The translations under genes and the position numbers were made by a program. From the NCBI GenBank assembly GCA_026421215.1, contig JAPKBN010000002.1, positions 62,001 through 126,000 of the forward strand: a DNA stretch of 64,000 nucleotides. The letters are read 5' to 3'. The notes beneath the pieces were generated by a model. That model was given only the letters and a program-made list of their open reading frames with translations, was not told where the DNA came from and did not search any database. Of the stretch, positions 1 to 8,858 are shown piece after piece. This DNA comes from Dehalococcoidia bacterium (GTDB lineage: Bacteria > Chloroflexota > Dehalococcoidia > Lucifugimonadales > Lucifugimonadaceae). How positions within the stretch are numbered: position 1 is the stretch's first letter; every line of letters begins with the position of its first letter.

Positions 1-1
1 T

Positions 2-1162
2 GTGGACTGTGCAGAGGACATACTCTATGCGAAAGTTGAGGAGTCGGATGTCGCTCCGGCTACCCGCCCGGAGTCGCTTTCTCGCTCCGGCGCAGATCCT
101 GTGTCCGTGGCGGCCGCGGCTGACATGCTACGAGGTGCCAAGAAACCGCTGATATTCGCAGGCGGTGGTGTGTTCTTTGGCAAGGCATGGGACGAACTAC
201 GCGAACTCGTCGAGAGTGCTGGCATCCCGTTTTACACCTCGCCTATCTCCCGGGGGCTGATCGAGGACGACCATGAGTTGTCGTTCCTGGCGGCCCGTAG
301 CACGGCGCTCCGTGAGGCGGATGTTGTGCTGATCGTCGGGACTCGACTCAACTGGATGATGACCTTCGGCGGGCGCATCGGCCCGGACGCGAAGCTGATC
401 CAGATCGATATCGAGCAATCAGAGATCGGTCACAACCGTTCAGTTGAGATCGGGCTGGTTGGCGACTGTAAGGTCGTGCTCCAACAGCTGATCGATTCTG
501 GAATCGATTCCGACGGGACGGACGTCCGCAAGGAATGGGCCGACTATCTGGACGAGCAGAACCAGTCGCGTCTTCTACGAGCCCAGCCCAACCTGAACAG
601 CGACCAGGTGCCGATTCACCCGTTGCGACTCTGCAACGAGATCGATAAGTTTCTTGATAGGGACGCCATTGTGACGGTGGACGGCAACGAAATTCTTCAT
701 TACGGCCGGCAGTCTATCAACACCTACTATCCAGGCCACCGCATCAACTCCGGCCCGAGCGGATGTATGGGCGTCGGGCTGCCATATGCCATCGGTGCAA
801 AGGTGGCAAGGCCGGATCTTCAAGTTCTATCCTTGCACGGCGACGGTTCGCTAGGCATGAACATGATGGACTTCGATACCGCGGTAAGGCACAACCTGCC
901 GATCGTGGTTGTGGTCAGTAACAACGAGGGCTGGACGGCACGAGTCGAGGGCATTCGCAAGCCAGGTCGTGAACTGGGCTTTACCCGCTTCGAACTTTTG
1001 GCTCAGGCCCTCGGTGGCCACGGCGAACTGGTCGAGGAGCCGGACCAGATAGCGGGGGCGCTCGAACGGGCATTCGCAAGTGGCAAGCCGGCGCTGATCA
1101 ACGTTCGAGTAGACCCGACAGCCCGAGCAATCTCCCGCTTTGTCGGCTCGAAGATGGAGTAG
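2..1162 (+). CDS. Thiamine-diphosphate-dependent enzyme, 5'-truncated (oxalyl-CoA decarboxylase / 2-hydroxyacyl-CoA lyase-like)
   Basis: The frame is open at the window edge, so the GTG at base 2 is not the real start and the N-terminal pyrimidine-binding domain is missing. What remains is the central domain (about residues 35-170, with PLIFAGGGVFFGKA) and the C-terminal diphosphate-binding domain (about 205-380). The latter has the metal/ThDP motif GDGSLGMNMMDFDTA followed by the NN of VVSNNEGW. The fold is that of acetolactate synthase-type ThDP enzymes. The stretch SPISRGLI plus DDHELSF resembles oxalyl-CoA decarboxylase and 2-hydroxyacyl-CoA lyase more than anabolic acetolactate synthase, but the substrate cannot be fixed from this part. 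The likely reaction is cleavage or ligation of a 2-oxo or 2-hydroxyacyl substrate. It converges on the beta-lactamase-like gene. Confidence 0.85.
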   Translation: MDCAEDILYAKVEESDVAPATRPESLSRSGADPVSVAAAADMLRGAKKPLIFAGGGVFFGKAWDELRELVESAGIPFYTSPISRGLIEDDHELSFLAARSTALREADVVLIVGTRLNWMMTFGGRIGPDAKLIQIDIEQSEIGHNRSVEIGLVGDCKVVLQQLIDSGIDSDGTDVRKEWADYLDEQNQSRLLRAQPNLNSDQVPIHPLRLCNEIDKFLDRDAIVTVDGNEILHYGRQSINTYYPGHRINSGPSGCMGVGLPYAIGAKVARPDLQVLSLHGDGSLGMNMMDFDTAVRHNLPIVVVVSNNEGWTARVEGIRKPGRELGFTRFELLAQALGGHGELVEEPDQIAGALERAFASGKPALINVRVDPTARAISRFVGSKME

Positions 1163-1270
1163 GTCGAGACGTCTCCGCACCCCCGGCCCTGTCCCGCGGA
1201 GGAGAGGGGTCACGTGTTACGTCAGTCTTCTGAGGCTCTCGAAGGACCGGGAACGCAGGTTTCCGCCCCT

Positions 1271-2650
1271 CTAAACTCGCTCGTACGAATAGCCCCCGTT
1301 CAGGAAACGGACTACGCGCCCGGAAGAGTCACGCACGAAGGGGATAGACATCCCCTGGTCTAGGCTTATGAACGAGTCTGGACCTACTTGAGTAGTGGTT
1401 ATTGACAACGGTGGGCCGTCTAGTCGTGATGGCGTTTTGATTACGACACCCCCATCGCCTACTTCCACCTTGGCAGTTCCCGCGCGGAATTCATAATTGC
1501 CTGTGTATTCGGCCAGATCGTTACTGGATGGTTCCGGGTACCGAGTCTTGTATGGGAGCGGCTCGCTTGTTGTGTCACGCCACACCTGCCCACGCACCGT
1601 GTTCATCAACTGCTCGGCCAGGAAGAAGGCTTTACGGTCTCCCCGGTTTGTGAACACGACTACACCGGTCTTCTCGGACGGGATCATCATCGAGTAAGTA
1701 GAAATGCCGGGCAGCCCGCCCGAGTGCCCGATCACCTTCGTTGAGCCGCTCCAGAATACCCAGTAGCCGAGTCCGTAGCCCCAGCCGGTGTCGCCGAACG
1801 GGAACTGCACGCTTTGCATATGATCCAGAGAGCCTGCCGTCAGACCAAGAGGGGAGTCTTCGTAAGCCATGGAGGCGATCTGGTAGAGAGCAAGGTCGTG
1901 GACGGAGCTGACGATACCTCCCGTTGACAGGAAAGTCTGATAGTCGTCGTTCAGGTGTACGACGATGTAGTCGCCATGTCGCTCCCCGCTGTCGAAAGCC
2001 CCGGCATCGCCACGTGAGTAGGCGTAGGTTCGGTCGGCGCCGTTCTTCCAGTCCATAAAATCGATGGACGTATCAGACATTCCGACCGGGTCAAGAATAT
2101 TTCTGGTGAAGTACTCCTCCAGAGGCACACCGGAGACCTTCTCGATGGTGTGGCCGACGGTGGCAAAGCCCTCGTTACAGTACGAGAACGCCTCGCCTGG
2201 AGCCGACTGCAACTCAGCCGAGTCGAGAGCCGCTATCAACGATTCACGAGTCGGGTACGGGTTAACGGCTTCTTCACGTGTTCGATCCTGGTGCCCGGTC
2301 CGGCCCATCCCACTGTTGTGCCGCAGAAACATCCGTGTGGTCATCCGGCGGCTGGCGGCCTGATCCTTCAACCTGAATCCGGGCAGGTACGTCTGAACCG
2401 GCTCGTCCAGTCGCAACTTGCCTGCCTCGACCAGTTGCATGGCCGACACGCCTGTGAACGATTTTGTTATCGAGCAAATTGGCCAGATTGTGCGTTCAGT
2501 CGCCGGGGCTTTCTTCGAGACATCGGCAACGCCAAACCCGCCCTCAGCGATGATCTCACTGCCACTGACGATCGCTACGGCCGCGCCCGGGATGTCGTGC
2601 TCGCCGATAAAGTTGGCGACGATTGATTCTTGTTCGGGCGTGAACCCCAT
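1271..2650 (-). CDS. Serine beta-lactamase family hydrolase (class C / esterase-like)
   Basis: A 459-residue protein of the beta-lactamase/penicillin-binding-protein superfamily. The catalytic SxxK motif is S60-I-T-K63, the YxN motif is Y157-C-N159, and HSGG near residue 340 stands in for the third motif, as in the esterase-like members. No signal peptide is visible, so the protein is probably cytoplasmic, which argues for an esterase, amidase or D-aminopeptidase-like role rather than antibiotic resistance. A C-terminal region of about 100 residues after the catalytic domain looks like the lipocalin-like barrel common in this group. Substrate unknown. It is a single gene convergent with the ThDP enzyme. 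Confidence 0.85.
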   Translation of the reverse strand: MGFTPEQESIVANFIGEHDIPGAAVAIVSGSEIIAEGGFGVADVSKKAPATERTIWPICSITKSFTGVSAMQLVEAGKLRLDEPVQTYLPGFRLKDQAASRRMTTRMFLRHNSGMGRTGHQDRTREEAVNPYPTRESLIAALDSAELQSAPGEAFSYCNEGFATVGHTIEKVSGVPLEEYFTRNILDPVGMSDTSIDFMDWKNGADRTYAYSRGDAGAFDSGERHGDYIVVHLNDDYQTFLSTGGIVSSVHDLALYQIASMAYEDSPLGLTAGSLDHMQSVQFPFGDTGWGYGLGYWVFWSGSTKVIGHSGGLPGISTYSMMIPSEKTGVVVFTNRGDRKAFFLAEQLMNTVRGQVWRDTTSEPLPYKTRYPEPSSNDLAEYTGNYEFRAGTAKVEVGDGGVVIKTPSRLDGPPLSITTTQVGPDSFISLDQGMSIPFVRDSSGRVVRFLNGGYSYERV

Positions 2651-2711
2651 TTGGACCTCGGTTCAATGATCTGGATGATCTTGCGAGTGGGTATTTCGAG
2701 TTAGAGCAGCG

Positions 2712-3203
2712 TCAATTCTTGGAGACATTGAAGGTGATCTGGTAGTCACTGGCGTCGACTCCATTCGCGGAGGGCGGGTCTGGCTCGAGCGTCAGCAGGT
2801 GGAGGGTGTAATCCCCGATCGGAATCTCGGCCGTGCCACCCGGGGATATAAACATCTCGATTCGGCCTGATTCAATGTCCTGGTCAACGAGCTGCATCAC
2901 CACCAACGCAGTTCCGGCCATCACGCACTGAACTCCAATAGGACATCGGGAGTCGTTGAATACGCGATGAAAGGCGAATTCAAGGTTCTCACCGGCGATC
3001 TCCGCAGACTGTCCAGGTGAGAGCGATATCGTTTCTTCGAGTGACGCCTGAGTTGAGACTTGGGGGACCGGAGTGAACGTTGGGGTTGCATCCGATTCGT
3101 TGGACGAACATGCAACGATCAACATGGCCGCAGTCAACACCACGATCGGAAAACCGAACCGAAACATGTTCGGACTAAAGCGTTTGCGAATACGGAAATT
3201 CAT
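2712..3203 (-). CDS. Small secreted lipoprotein of unknown function
   Basis: A 163-residue protein with a basic N-terminus, a hydrophobic segment (about 16-31) and a lipobox ending L-I-V-A-C32, so it should be exported and lipid-anchored. A low-complexity Ser/Thr/Pro linker (about 33-55) leads into one compact domain. That domain has the DSRCPIGVQCVMAG signature, a paired-Cys motif found in many uncharacterised bacterial lipoproteins. The two Cys could form a disulfide. No enzymatic residues are recognisable and no function is assigned. The start is the ATG placing the signal peptide at the very N-terminus. Confidence 0.75.
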   Translation of the reverse strand: MNFRIRKRFSPNMFRFGFPIVVLTAAMLIVACSSNESDATPTFTPVPQVSTQASLEETISLSPGQSAEIAGENLEFAFHRVFNDSRCPIGVQCVMAGTALVVMQLVDQDIESGRIEMFISPGGTAEIPIGDYTLHLLTLEPDPPSANGVDASDYQITFNVSKN

Positions 3204-3338
3204 CGTTGTTGTGTGCTCCGGGACTCAAGAGATAAAAACAGATGATCGGCAAGGTGCATTGGATCTCGGCGCCCCGACCAGAAAATAAGATGCTCGATTA
3301 TGACCGCTTGGGATGTAAAATCGGAAGGGTGACGCGTG

Positions 3339-4730
3339 TCAGATCCGTTCAAAATAGCGTCGCCGTTCCCAGTCAGTGACAGCTACGTCGAACGCCCCTT
3401 GCTCAGTTTCAAAAAAGTGGGCGTAGTGCTGCACCACATCGTCGCCAAGCGATTGGCGCACAAACGCGCTTGTGCAGAACGCCTCGTTGGCCTCCCGCAG
3501 CGTGGTCGGCAACCCCGTAATGTCGGTTGATGTGTAACCGTCGCCGTCCAGCATCGATGGTGGTTCGATACTGTTCTCGATTCCGTCCAGCCCAGATGCG
3601 AGTGCCGCCGTGTACGCCAGGTAAGGGTTGCAGTCGGCCCCTGGCAAACGGCATTCGATCCGCAACGAATGGCCTGTGCCCACTACCCGAAACCCGACCG
3701 TGCGGTTGTCAAAGGCCCACGCCAGTCCTGTAGGCGCCCAGGAACCGCTTTGATATCGCTTGTATGAGTTCACGTTTGGGGCGTAGAACGGCATGAACTC
3801 GTATGCATGCGCCATCCAGCCGCCCAGAAACCAGCGAAATACGTCTGACTGCCCATGGCCGTCGGCAAACGCCGCTTCGCCATTTTTACGCAGACTCAGG
3901 TGGATATGACAACTTGACCCGTTGTGTCCTTCCGCAAACTTGGCCATGAAGGTCACGCTTACGCCTAGTCCCTCCGCAACTTCCTTGAGGCACTGTTTGT
4001 ACACGACATGCCGGTCCGCCATCGTCAGAAGTTCCGAGTACCGGACGTTCAATTCGTGCTGTCCCAAGCCCGCCTCGCCTTTCGAAGTTTCGACAGGCAC
4101 TCCCGAATCGCGTAAGTGACGACGTACCGCACCGTGTAGTGCCTCTCCCCGGGTTCCTTGCAACAGGCTGTAGTCCTCGTCGTACCATCCGGCGCGCTCA
4201 AGATCTGCGTATCCAGCCCGTGCCGCGTTGGCGTACGAATCTTTGAATACGTAGTACTCAAGCTCCGAAGCCGCAAACGCCTCAAAACCCAACGCTTCGG
4301 CGTGATCCAGCTGCTTCCGCAGCATCGAGCGCGGTGCTATCGGCACCAGTCGGTGAGTTTCGGGATCTGTCGATTCAGGAAGGTGCACATCGCACTGGAC
4401 CATCGCCGTCTTATCCAACCATGACGCCACGCGCAGGGTGTTCATATCTGGCGACAGGTGGATATCTCCGTAACCCTTCGCCCAGTTAGCAAACCCGTAA
4501 CCGGGTACGGGTTCCATATCGATATCGACCGCCAACAGGTAGTCACAGCCATGCGTGCCGTGTTCTACCGTTTGCTCGATGAAGAACTCGGCGTCGAAGC
4601 GTTTGCCCATGAGTCTGCCGTAAAGGTCCACGAAGCCCACGACCACTGTATCGATCTCGCCTTCGTTAACGAGCTGGGCCAGTGCATTGCGGGTCAACAT
4701 GCCCTTGATGGCAGGTTCGCTCGAAGTCAC
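3339..4730 (-). CDS. Glutamine synthetase family protein (gamma-glutamyl-amine ligase-like)
   Basis: A 463-residue ATP-dependent ligase of the glutamine synthetase fold. It has the N-terminal beta-Grasp domain (about 20-115) and the catalytic domain (about 125-460). Conserved elements include GLGQHELNVRYSE, HNGSSCHIHLSL (metal and ammonium/ATP site), NRTVGFRV and the C-terminal RIECRLPGADCNPYLAY block. Overall it resembles the GlnA3/PuuA-type subgroup that links glutamate to amines rather than housekeeping GlnA; the amine is not predictable. Start: GTG, preceded by AGAGAGGA at seven-base spacing. It is transcribed divergently from the malate-synthase-like gene, so the two may share the intergenic control region. 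Confidence 0.85.
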   Translation of the reverse strand: MTSSEPAIKGMLTRNALAQLVNEGEIDTVVVGFVDLYGRLMGKRFDAEFFIEQTVEHGTHGCDYLLAVDIDMEPVPGYGFANWAKGYGDIHLSPDMNTLRVASWLDKTAMVQCDVHLPESTDPETHRLVPIAPRSMLRKQLDHAEALGFEAFAASELEYYVFKDSYANAARAGYADLERAGWYDEDYSLLQGTRGEALHGAVRRHLRDSGVPVETSKGEAGLGQHELNVRYSELLTMADRHVVYKQCLKEVAEGLGVSVTFMAKFAEGHNGSSCHIHLSLRKNGEAAFADGHGQSDVFRWFLGGWMAHAYEFMPFYAPNVNSYKRYQSGSWAPTGLAWAFDNRTVGFRVVGTGHSLRIECRLPGADCNPYLAYTAALASGLDGIENSIEPPSMLDGDGYTSTDITGLPTTLREANEAFCTSAFVRQSLGDDVVQHYAHFFETEQGAFDVAVTDWERRRYFERI

Positions 4731-4989
4731 AACGATGTCCTCTCTACACTTTTGGGGGCGGCGGCGCAGAGTATCGCATGCCTCTTACACGCTTCCGTAC
4801 AGGCCGCGCGTATCAGTTCAAGTTAATATTTCGTGCCGGAAACGAACTTGTTATTTGTTATCGAAACGGGTTTGCCTCATCTCTGGCCTGTCCGTCGCGT
4901 ATCGGCAAATTCATGATTGTTTATTTGCAGCGGGTAGTGCCTACAGCAATTGCCGCGTATTTGCCAAAACCATGAGGGATCAAAAATCC
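4731..4989. other. Divergent intergenic region between the GS-like and malate-synthase-like genes
   Basis: About 260 bases with locally AT-rich patches (around 4825-4865 and 4910-4930), as expected for back-to-back promoters. I see no convincing -35/-10 pair. The ORF track extends the plus-strand frame through this stretch, but that translation does not look like protein. Confidence 0.4.
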
Positions 4990-6666
4990 ATGTTGGCGAG
5001 CGACCGAGTCAATTATTCAAATGTCCCGGGATCGGGTGATATTCTCACGCCGCAATTCGTGGAGTACGTGGTCGCGCTTCACGATCAGTTCAATGATCGC
5101 GTTCAGGCGCTGAGGGCAGTACGCCTTACGGTATCCCAGTCAGCCACCCGTGACGGCCGGCAGCCGGCACATCTCCCTCCAGGCCCGGCCACGAGGACCA
5201 ACTGGCAGGTGCCGCCTGTTCCGGACGAGCTGAGGCAGCCGGGCATCGAAATATCCGGCCCCGTGGCGATGACCTCGATGTTTATCAACGCCCTCAACCC
5301 GATGCCAGACGGCACACAAGCCGTCGGTGATCTCGACGACGACGAAGACTCGGCCGGACATTCGCTGGCTGACACGGTGCAGTCCGCCATCAATCGGCGG
5401 GACGCTCTGCTGGGGACGCTGGAGTACCACGACGCGGATCGCGATAGACATTACGAGCTTTTGGACGGCCCAATTCCGTTCTTCATGCACCGCGAGCGCG
5501 GCCTGCATCTGAACGAACCAGAATTCGCTATAGACGGGTCGCCGATATCGGCCACGTTGCTCGGCACTGCGGCGACGTTGTTTCACGCCGGTCGCGTTCA
5601 TGTGGAGCAAGGCAAGGGCATCTATTTCTACTTGCCCAAGACCGAATCAGTGGCGGAAATCCGGCTCTATCGAGACGTTTTCGACGCGTCGCGGGAGTTA
5701 TTACCGCACCTCTCAGACGCGGTGATCCGTGGAATCATCCTCGTGGAGTCCCTTCCCGCCGTGTGGCAGATGGAGGAGATGCTTTACGAACTTGGACCGT
5801 ACGCCGCGGGACTGAACGCGGCGCGGTGGGATCTGAAGGCCAGTTTGCTTGAGTTCGTGATGAACGACCCGGACTCCCTGTGGCCGGACCGGTTTGGAGT
5901 GGACGTTAAAACTACGCCATTCATCTCGAACATATTCCGGCGACTCGTCGCTGTGTGTTTGAAGCACGGCGCGGTGCCGATCGGTGGGATGGCCACACAT
6001 CTCCCGAACGCCGATGATCAGGTGAACGAAGAAGCTGCGAATGCGATTCGCGCAGACAAGGTGTGGGAAGCGGAGAACGGCTTCGTACGCGGCTGGACGG
6101 CGCACATCTATCACCAGAAGACGGCGGCCGACCCATTCAAAGAGCTACACGCCACCGGTTGGCAGCCTACTGAGGCTATGAAGGAGCCGGACAACTTTCC
6201 AGTGATGATCGAGACGCCCGAAGGCCCCATCACCCAGGAAGGGTCAAGACGTAATATACGTACGATCATCGAGTATGTTGAAGGATGGTTGAACGGACGT
6301 GGAGCAAAGGGGATCGACTCGCTGGATGGTCACTCGGGAATTCATCCGGCGCTAATGGAAGACTTGGCGACGGCGAGGATCTCCGTGGCCCAGACGGCTC
6401 AACGGGTCGTGCACGGCGCGGTGTGCGCGGACACAGAACGCAGGCACGATCTGGCACTTGTTAAAGAATTGACCCGTTCCGAGGGCGTCGACATTATCGA
6501 ACGACTCGGTGACAACGCTGATAGTGCGACAAAGGCTCGTTACAGAGAATCTGAACAGATCGTGCTCGGATGGATCAAGCGCTATACCAAGTTCGACTTC
6601 CGTTCACTCGGCAGCTACACCCGTGACGAGCTGCACAGACAGGGAACCAGCCCGGACGCGTTCTAG
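4990..6666 (+). CDS. Malate synthase-like protein (divergent AceB/malate synthase A type)
   Basis: A 558-residue TIM-barrel protein aligning with malate synthase A, which condenses glyoxylate with acetyl-CoA to malate. Family landmarks are the barrel core IYFYLPKTESVAEIRLY, AAGLNAARWDLK, PIGGMATHLPN and IRADKVWEAENGF. Several landmarks diverge: the usual RPRGWHL appears as HRERGLHLNEPE, RWDY as RWDL, and the DFED region as DLDDDED. Activity is therefore likely but not certain. The ORF track begins at 4687, but the conserved protein starts near 4972/4990. I chose ATG 4990 because GAGGGA lies ten bases upstream; ATG 4972 is the alternative. No isocitrate lyase is in the window. A terminator follows. 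Confidence 0.75.
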   Translation: MLASDRVNYSNVPGSGDILTPQFVEYVVALHDQFNDRVQALRAVRLTVSQSATRDGRQPAHLPPGPATRTNWQVPPVPDELRQPGIEISGPVAMTSMFINALNPMPDGTQAVGDLDDDEDSAGHSLADTVQSAINRRDALLGTLEYHDADRDRHYELLDGPIPFFMHRERGLHLNEPEFAIDGSPISATLLGTAATLFHAGRVHVEQGKGIYFYLPKTESVAEIRLYRDVFDASRELLPHLSDAVIRGIILVESLPAVWQMEEMLYELGPYAAGLNAARWDLKASLLEFVMNDPDSLWPDRFGVDVKTTPFISNIFRRLVAVCLKHGAVPIGGMATHLPNADDQVNEEAANAIRADKVWEAENGFVRGWTAHIYHQKTAADPFKELHATGWQPTEAMKEPDNFPVMIETPEGPITQEGSRRNIRTIIEYVEGWLNGRGAKGIDSLDGHSGIHPALMEDLATARISVAQTAQRVVHGAVCADTERRHDLALVKELTRSEGVDIIERLGDNADSATKARYRESEQIVLGWIKRYTKFDFRSLGSYTRDELHRQGTSPDAF

Positions 6667-6716
6667 GGTCTGGTACGCTCACGTAGCGAATCACGTTTAA
6701 TCGGCAATTTACGGGC

Positions 6717-6751
6717 TCTCTCTCGTTTAAAATACGTACGGGAGAGATTTT
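6717..6751 (+). terminator. Rho-independent terminator after the malate-synthase-like gene
   Basis: TCTCTCTCGT and ACGGGAGAGA pair as a 10-bp stem with one G-U pair around an 11-base loop, followed directly by TTTT. It lies 51 bases past the stop codon. Confidence 0.65.
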
Positions 6752-7040
6752 CGATGTGGTGCGCTAAATCACACTTGACTGATCTGATGAATCATGGCCC
6801 TTCTGGGGCTGGCGATGTGTACGTCGACGACCGACGGTCCAATCCCCTCTCCCCCGACGCCGGAGTTTGCTGCTATCAAGATTTCGTAGACGATTTCGGC
6901 CGGTCAGGCCCGGTCACGCATCTTTGTAGTGGAATTTCTAGAAGCCGGCCGACTACCCGATCAAACGGAAGACGGCGTGGAGTGGGGGTGCCCCGTGGGA
7001 TATGGGCAAGGAAGCGACGGAGTTCTTGAGCTAGGCCCGG
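6752..7040. other. Gene-free stretch, possibly a decayed coding remnant
   Basis: With the terminator this makes about 370 bases without a credible gene. The 91-residue ORF at 6754-7029 is compositionally odd and matches no family I know. Another plus frame gives a protein-like tail, RIFVVEFLEAGRLPDQTEDG, running to a stop at 7050, but it is cut upstream by a TAG. This may be the relic of a lost gene; I cannot identify it. Confidence 0.3.
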
Positions 7041-7790
7041 TCACCCGTTGAGAGCTTTGAGAAACTCGTTCCCGCCGGACATGATCCAGCCGTTCAGGCT
7101 CGTATAGAAGAACTTCACGCCCTGGTCCTTGAACTTGCTGACGTTGTGTGCGCCCACGGTAGTGCCAGCGATCTTCCCTGCAGCGATGATCTTTGCAATG
7201 GATTCGTCGATCGTCCGCTGGACGTCCGGGTGCTCATCGTCGCCGATATGGCCCATTGATTGCGCGAGATCGCTCGGCGCAACGTGGAACACGTCTACGT
7301 GCTGCACCGCCAGGATATCGTCTAGGTTGTTCACGGCCTTGATGTCTTCGATTAGCACCACAACCATCGTTTGATCGTTCGCCTTCTTTACGTAATCAGT
7401 GACGCCGAAGGCCTGACGTGGGCCGAACATGCCGCGGGTACCGATCGGTGCGTACTTGGCAGCGTTGACGATGTCCCGGGCGTCCTGCGCCGTATCAACG
7501 TGCGGCACCGTAATGCCCATTGCTCCCATGTCCAATGTGCGATAGATCGTGTTGTAGTCGGTACTGCCGACCCTCACGAGCGGGGTCACGCCCCACAAGT
7601 CAGCGGCGCGTGATAGATCACCGATAGACTCGAAATCGACCGGGCCGTGCTCGGCCTCAAACCAGACGGAGTCGATACCGATCTGGCCGACGAAATCGAC
7701 GAGATGCGGGGAGTCCACCCCGGCGAGGCAGGTAACGATCTCTCCATTGGCCAGTTTTTCCTTGGCTCGATTTGGTCGCAGTTCAGCCAT
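7041..7790 (-). CDS. HpcH/HpaI family aldolase (class II pyruvate/2-oxo acid aldolase)
   Basis: A 249-residue (beta/alpha)8 aldolase of the HpcH/HpaI/citrate-lyase-beta family. Members use a divalent metal to cleave 4-hydroxy-2-oxo acids to pyruvate and an aldehyde. Visible landmarks are FEAEHGPVDFESIGDL, the arginine strand TPLVRVG, the metal-binding Glu in VVVLIEDIKAV, and the metal-binding Asp in HVAPSDLAQSMG. GGAG precedes the ATG start. It is a close paralogue of the next gene, in the same orientation 232 bases away, so probably a tandem duplication. The physiological substrate cannot be told from sequence. Confidence 0.88.
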   Translation of the reverse strand: MAELRPNRAKEKLANGEIVTCLAGVDSPHLVDFVGQIGIDSVWFEAEHGPVDFESIGDLSRAADLWGVTPLVRVGSTDYNTIYRTLDMGAMGITVPHVDTAQDARDIVNAAKYAPIGTRGMFGPRQAFGVTDYVKKANDQTMVVVLIEDIKAVNNLDDILAVQHVDVFHVAPSDLAQSMGHIGDDEHPDVQRTIDESIAKIIAAGKIAGTTVGAHNVSKFKDQGVKFFYTSLNGWIMSGGNEFLKALNG

Positions 7791-7837
7791 GTGTGATTAC
7801 TCCGGATTTTCTTATTGTTCGATAACAGTTGAAACGG

Positions 7838-7876
7838 CCCCCTCTCCCAGCGGGAAAGGGTTGGGGTGAAGGAGAA
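7838..7876. repeat. REP-like dispersed palindromic repeat, copy 1
   Basis: CCTCTCCCAGCGGGAAAGGG plus TTGGGGTGAAGGAGA, between the two aldolase genes. It shares the 15-base core CCTCTCCCAGCGGGA with a second copy near 11000. It belongs to the widespread CCCTCTCCC...GGGAGAGGG...GGGTGAGGG class of intergenic repeats. Confidence 0.6.
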
Positions 7877-8022
7877 AGATGGCCCGCCGGATACAATCCA
7901 TGATTGCCAGAAAGTGTGAAGGTAAAGCTCCCTAGGCTTTGATCGGAACGATTCATGCGTGATCCTGACGATACGTATAAGTGGAGCACGGGTGATCGGA
8001 AGGATTCTGGCCTGGTCAGAAT

Positions 8023-8784
8023 CTATCCTGCGACGCCCTTCTTCACCTCGTCTGTGTAGATCGCTGCCCCGTTGGTCAACCACTCATTCAGATTGGCGTT
8101 GAAAAACCGCACGCCCTTCTGAATGTAGCTTGCCACGCTTGCCGTTCGACCAACGTGACCAGGGATGCGGCCTGCGTCCGTGATCCGCTGAATTGAGCGA
8201 TCGATCACCGCTTGTACTTCAGGGTGCTCGACATCGCCCAGGTGTCCCATCGATTGTGCAAGGTCACTCGGCGCAACCAGGAACACGTCGATGTTGTCGA
8301 CGCTGACGATTTCGTCCAGATTTTCGACGGCGACAATGTCCTCAATCAATACGCACACGAATGTCTCGTTGTTGGCATGCTCAAGATAGTCGCCAACACC
8401 GTAGCCCTGGCGGGTGCTGAACATGCCCCGGCTGCCTAGCGGTGCGTACTTGGCGGAGTCCACCACCAATTCCGCTTCTTCACGGGTGTTGATGTGGGGC
8501 ACAACTATTCCTTGCGCTCCGCAATCTAGCGTCCGGTAGATCGTGTTCGCCTCCGCACGCCCAACTCGGACCACAGAGGCCATGCCCCACAGATCGCATG
8601 CACGAGTAATATCCTCGATATCAGCAAAGTCTAGGGGGCCGTGCTCGGCTTCCAACCACACGCCCTCGACTCCAGTCGTGCCGATGAAGTCCGCCATCTG
8701 GGCCGTGTAAACGCCGCCTATTGCGGTGACTACTCCTCCGGCCGCCAGTTTCGCTTTCGCCGGGTTTCTGCGCATTTTGGGCAT
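8023..8784 (-). CDS. HpcH/HpaI family aldolase, tandem paralogue
   Basis: A 253-residue aldolase with the same architecture as the preceding gene: LEAEHGPLDFADIEDI, VVRVGRAEANTIYRTLD, CVLIEDIVAVENLDEI with the metal Glu, and LVAPSDLAQSMGHLGD with the metal Asp. The two proteins can be aligned by eye along their whole length. The start ATG is preceded by AAGGAA. The gap of over 230 bases to the next gene, containing a repeat element, suggests two adjacent transcription units rather than a tight operon. Retaining two diverged copies suggests different 2-oxo acid or aldehyde substrates. Confidence 0.88.
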   Translation of the reverse strand: MPKMRRNPAKAKLAAGGVVTAIGGVYTAQMADFIGTTGVEGVWLEAEHGPLDFADIEDITRACDLWGMASVVRVGRAEANTIYRTLDCGAQGIVVPHINTREEAELVVDSAKYAPLGSRGMFSTRQGYGVGDYLEHANNETFVCVLIEDIVAVENLDEIVSVDNIDVFLVAPSDLAQSMGHLGDVEHPEVQAVIDRSIQRITDAGRIPGHVGRTASVASYIQKGVRFFNANLNEWLTNGAAIYTDEVKKGVAG

Positions 8785-8858
8785 CGGACCGTTCCTTGTC
8801 GATAATTGTGAAGTGAGCGGACGGATTGTATGCCACCTGGCTCGCCCGGATCGACGTT

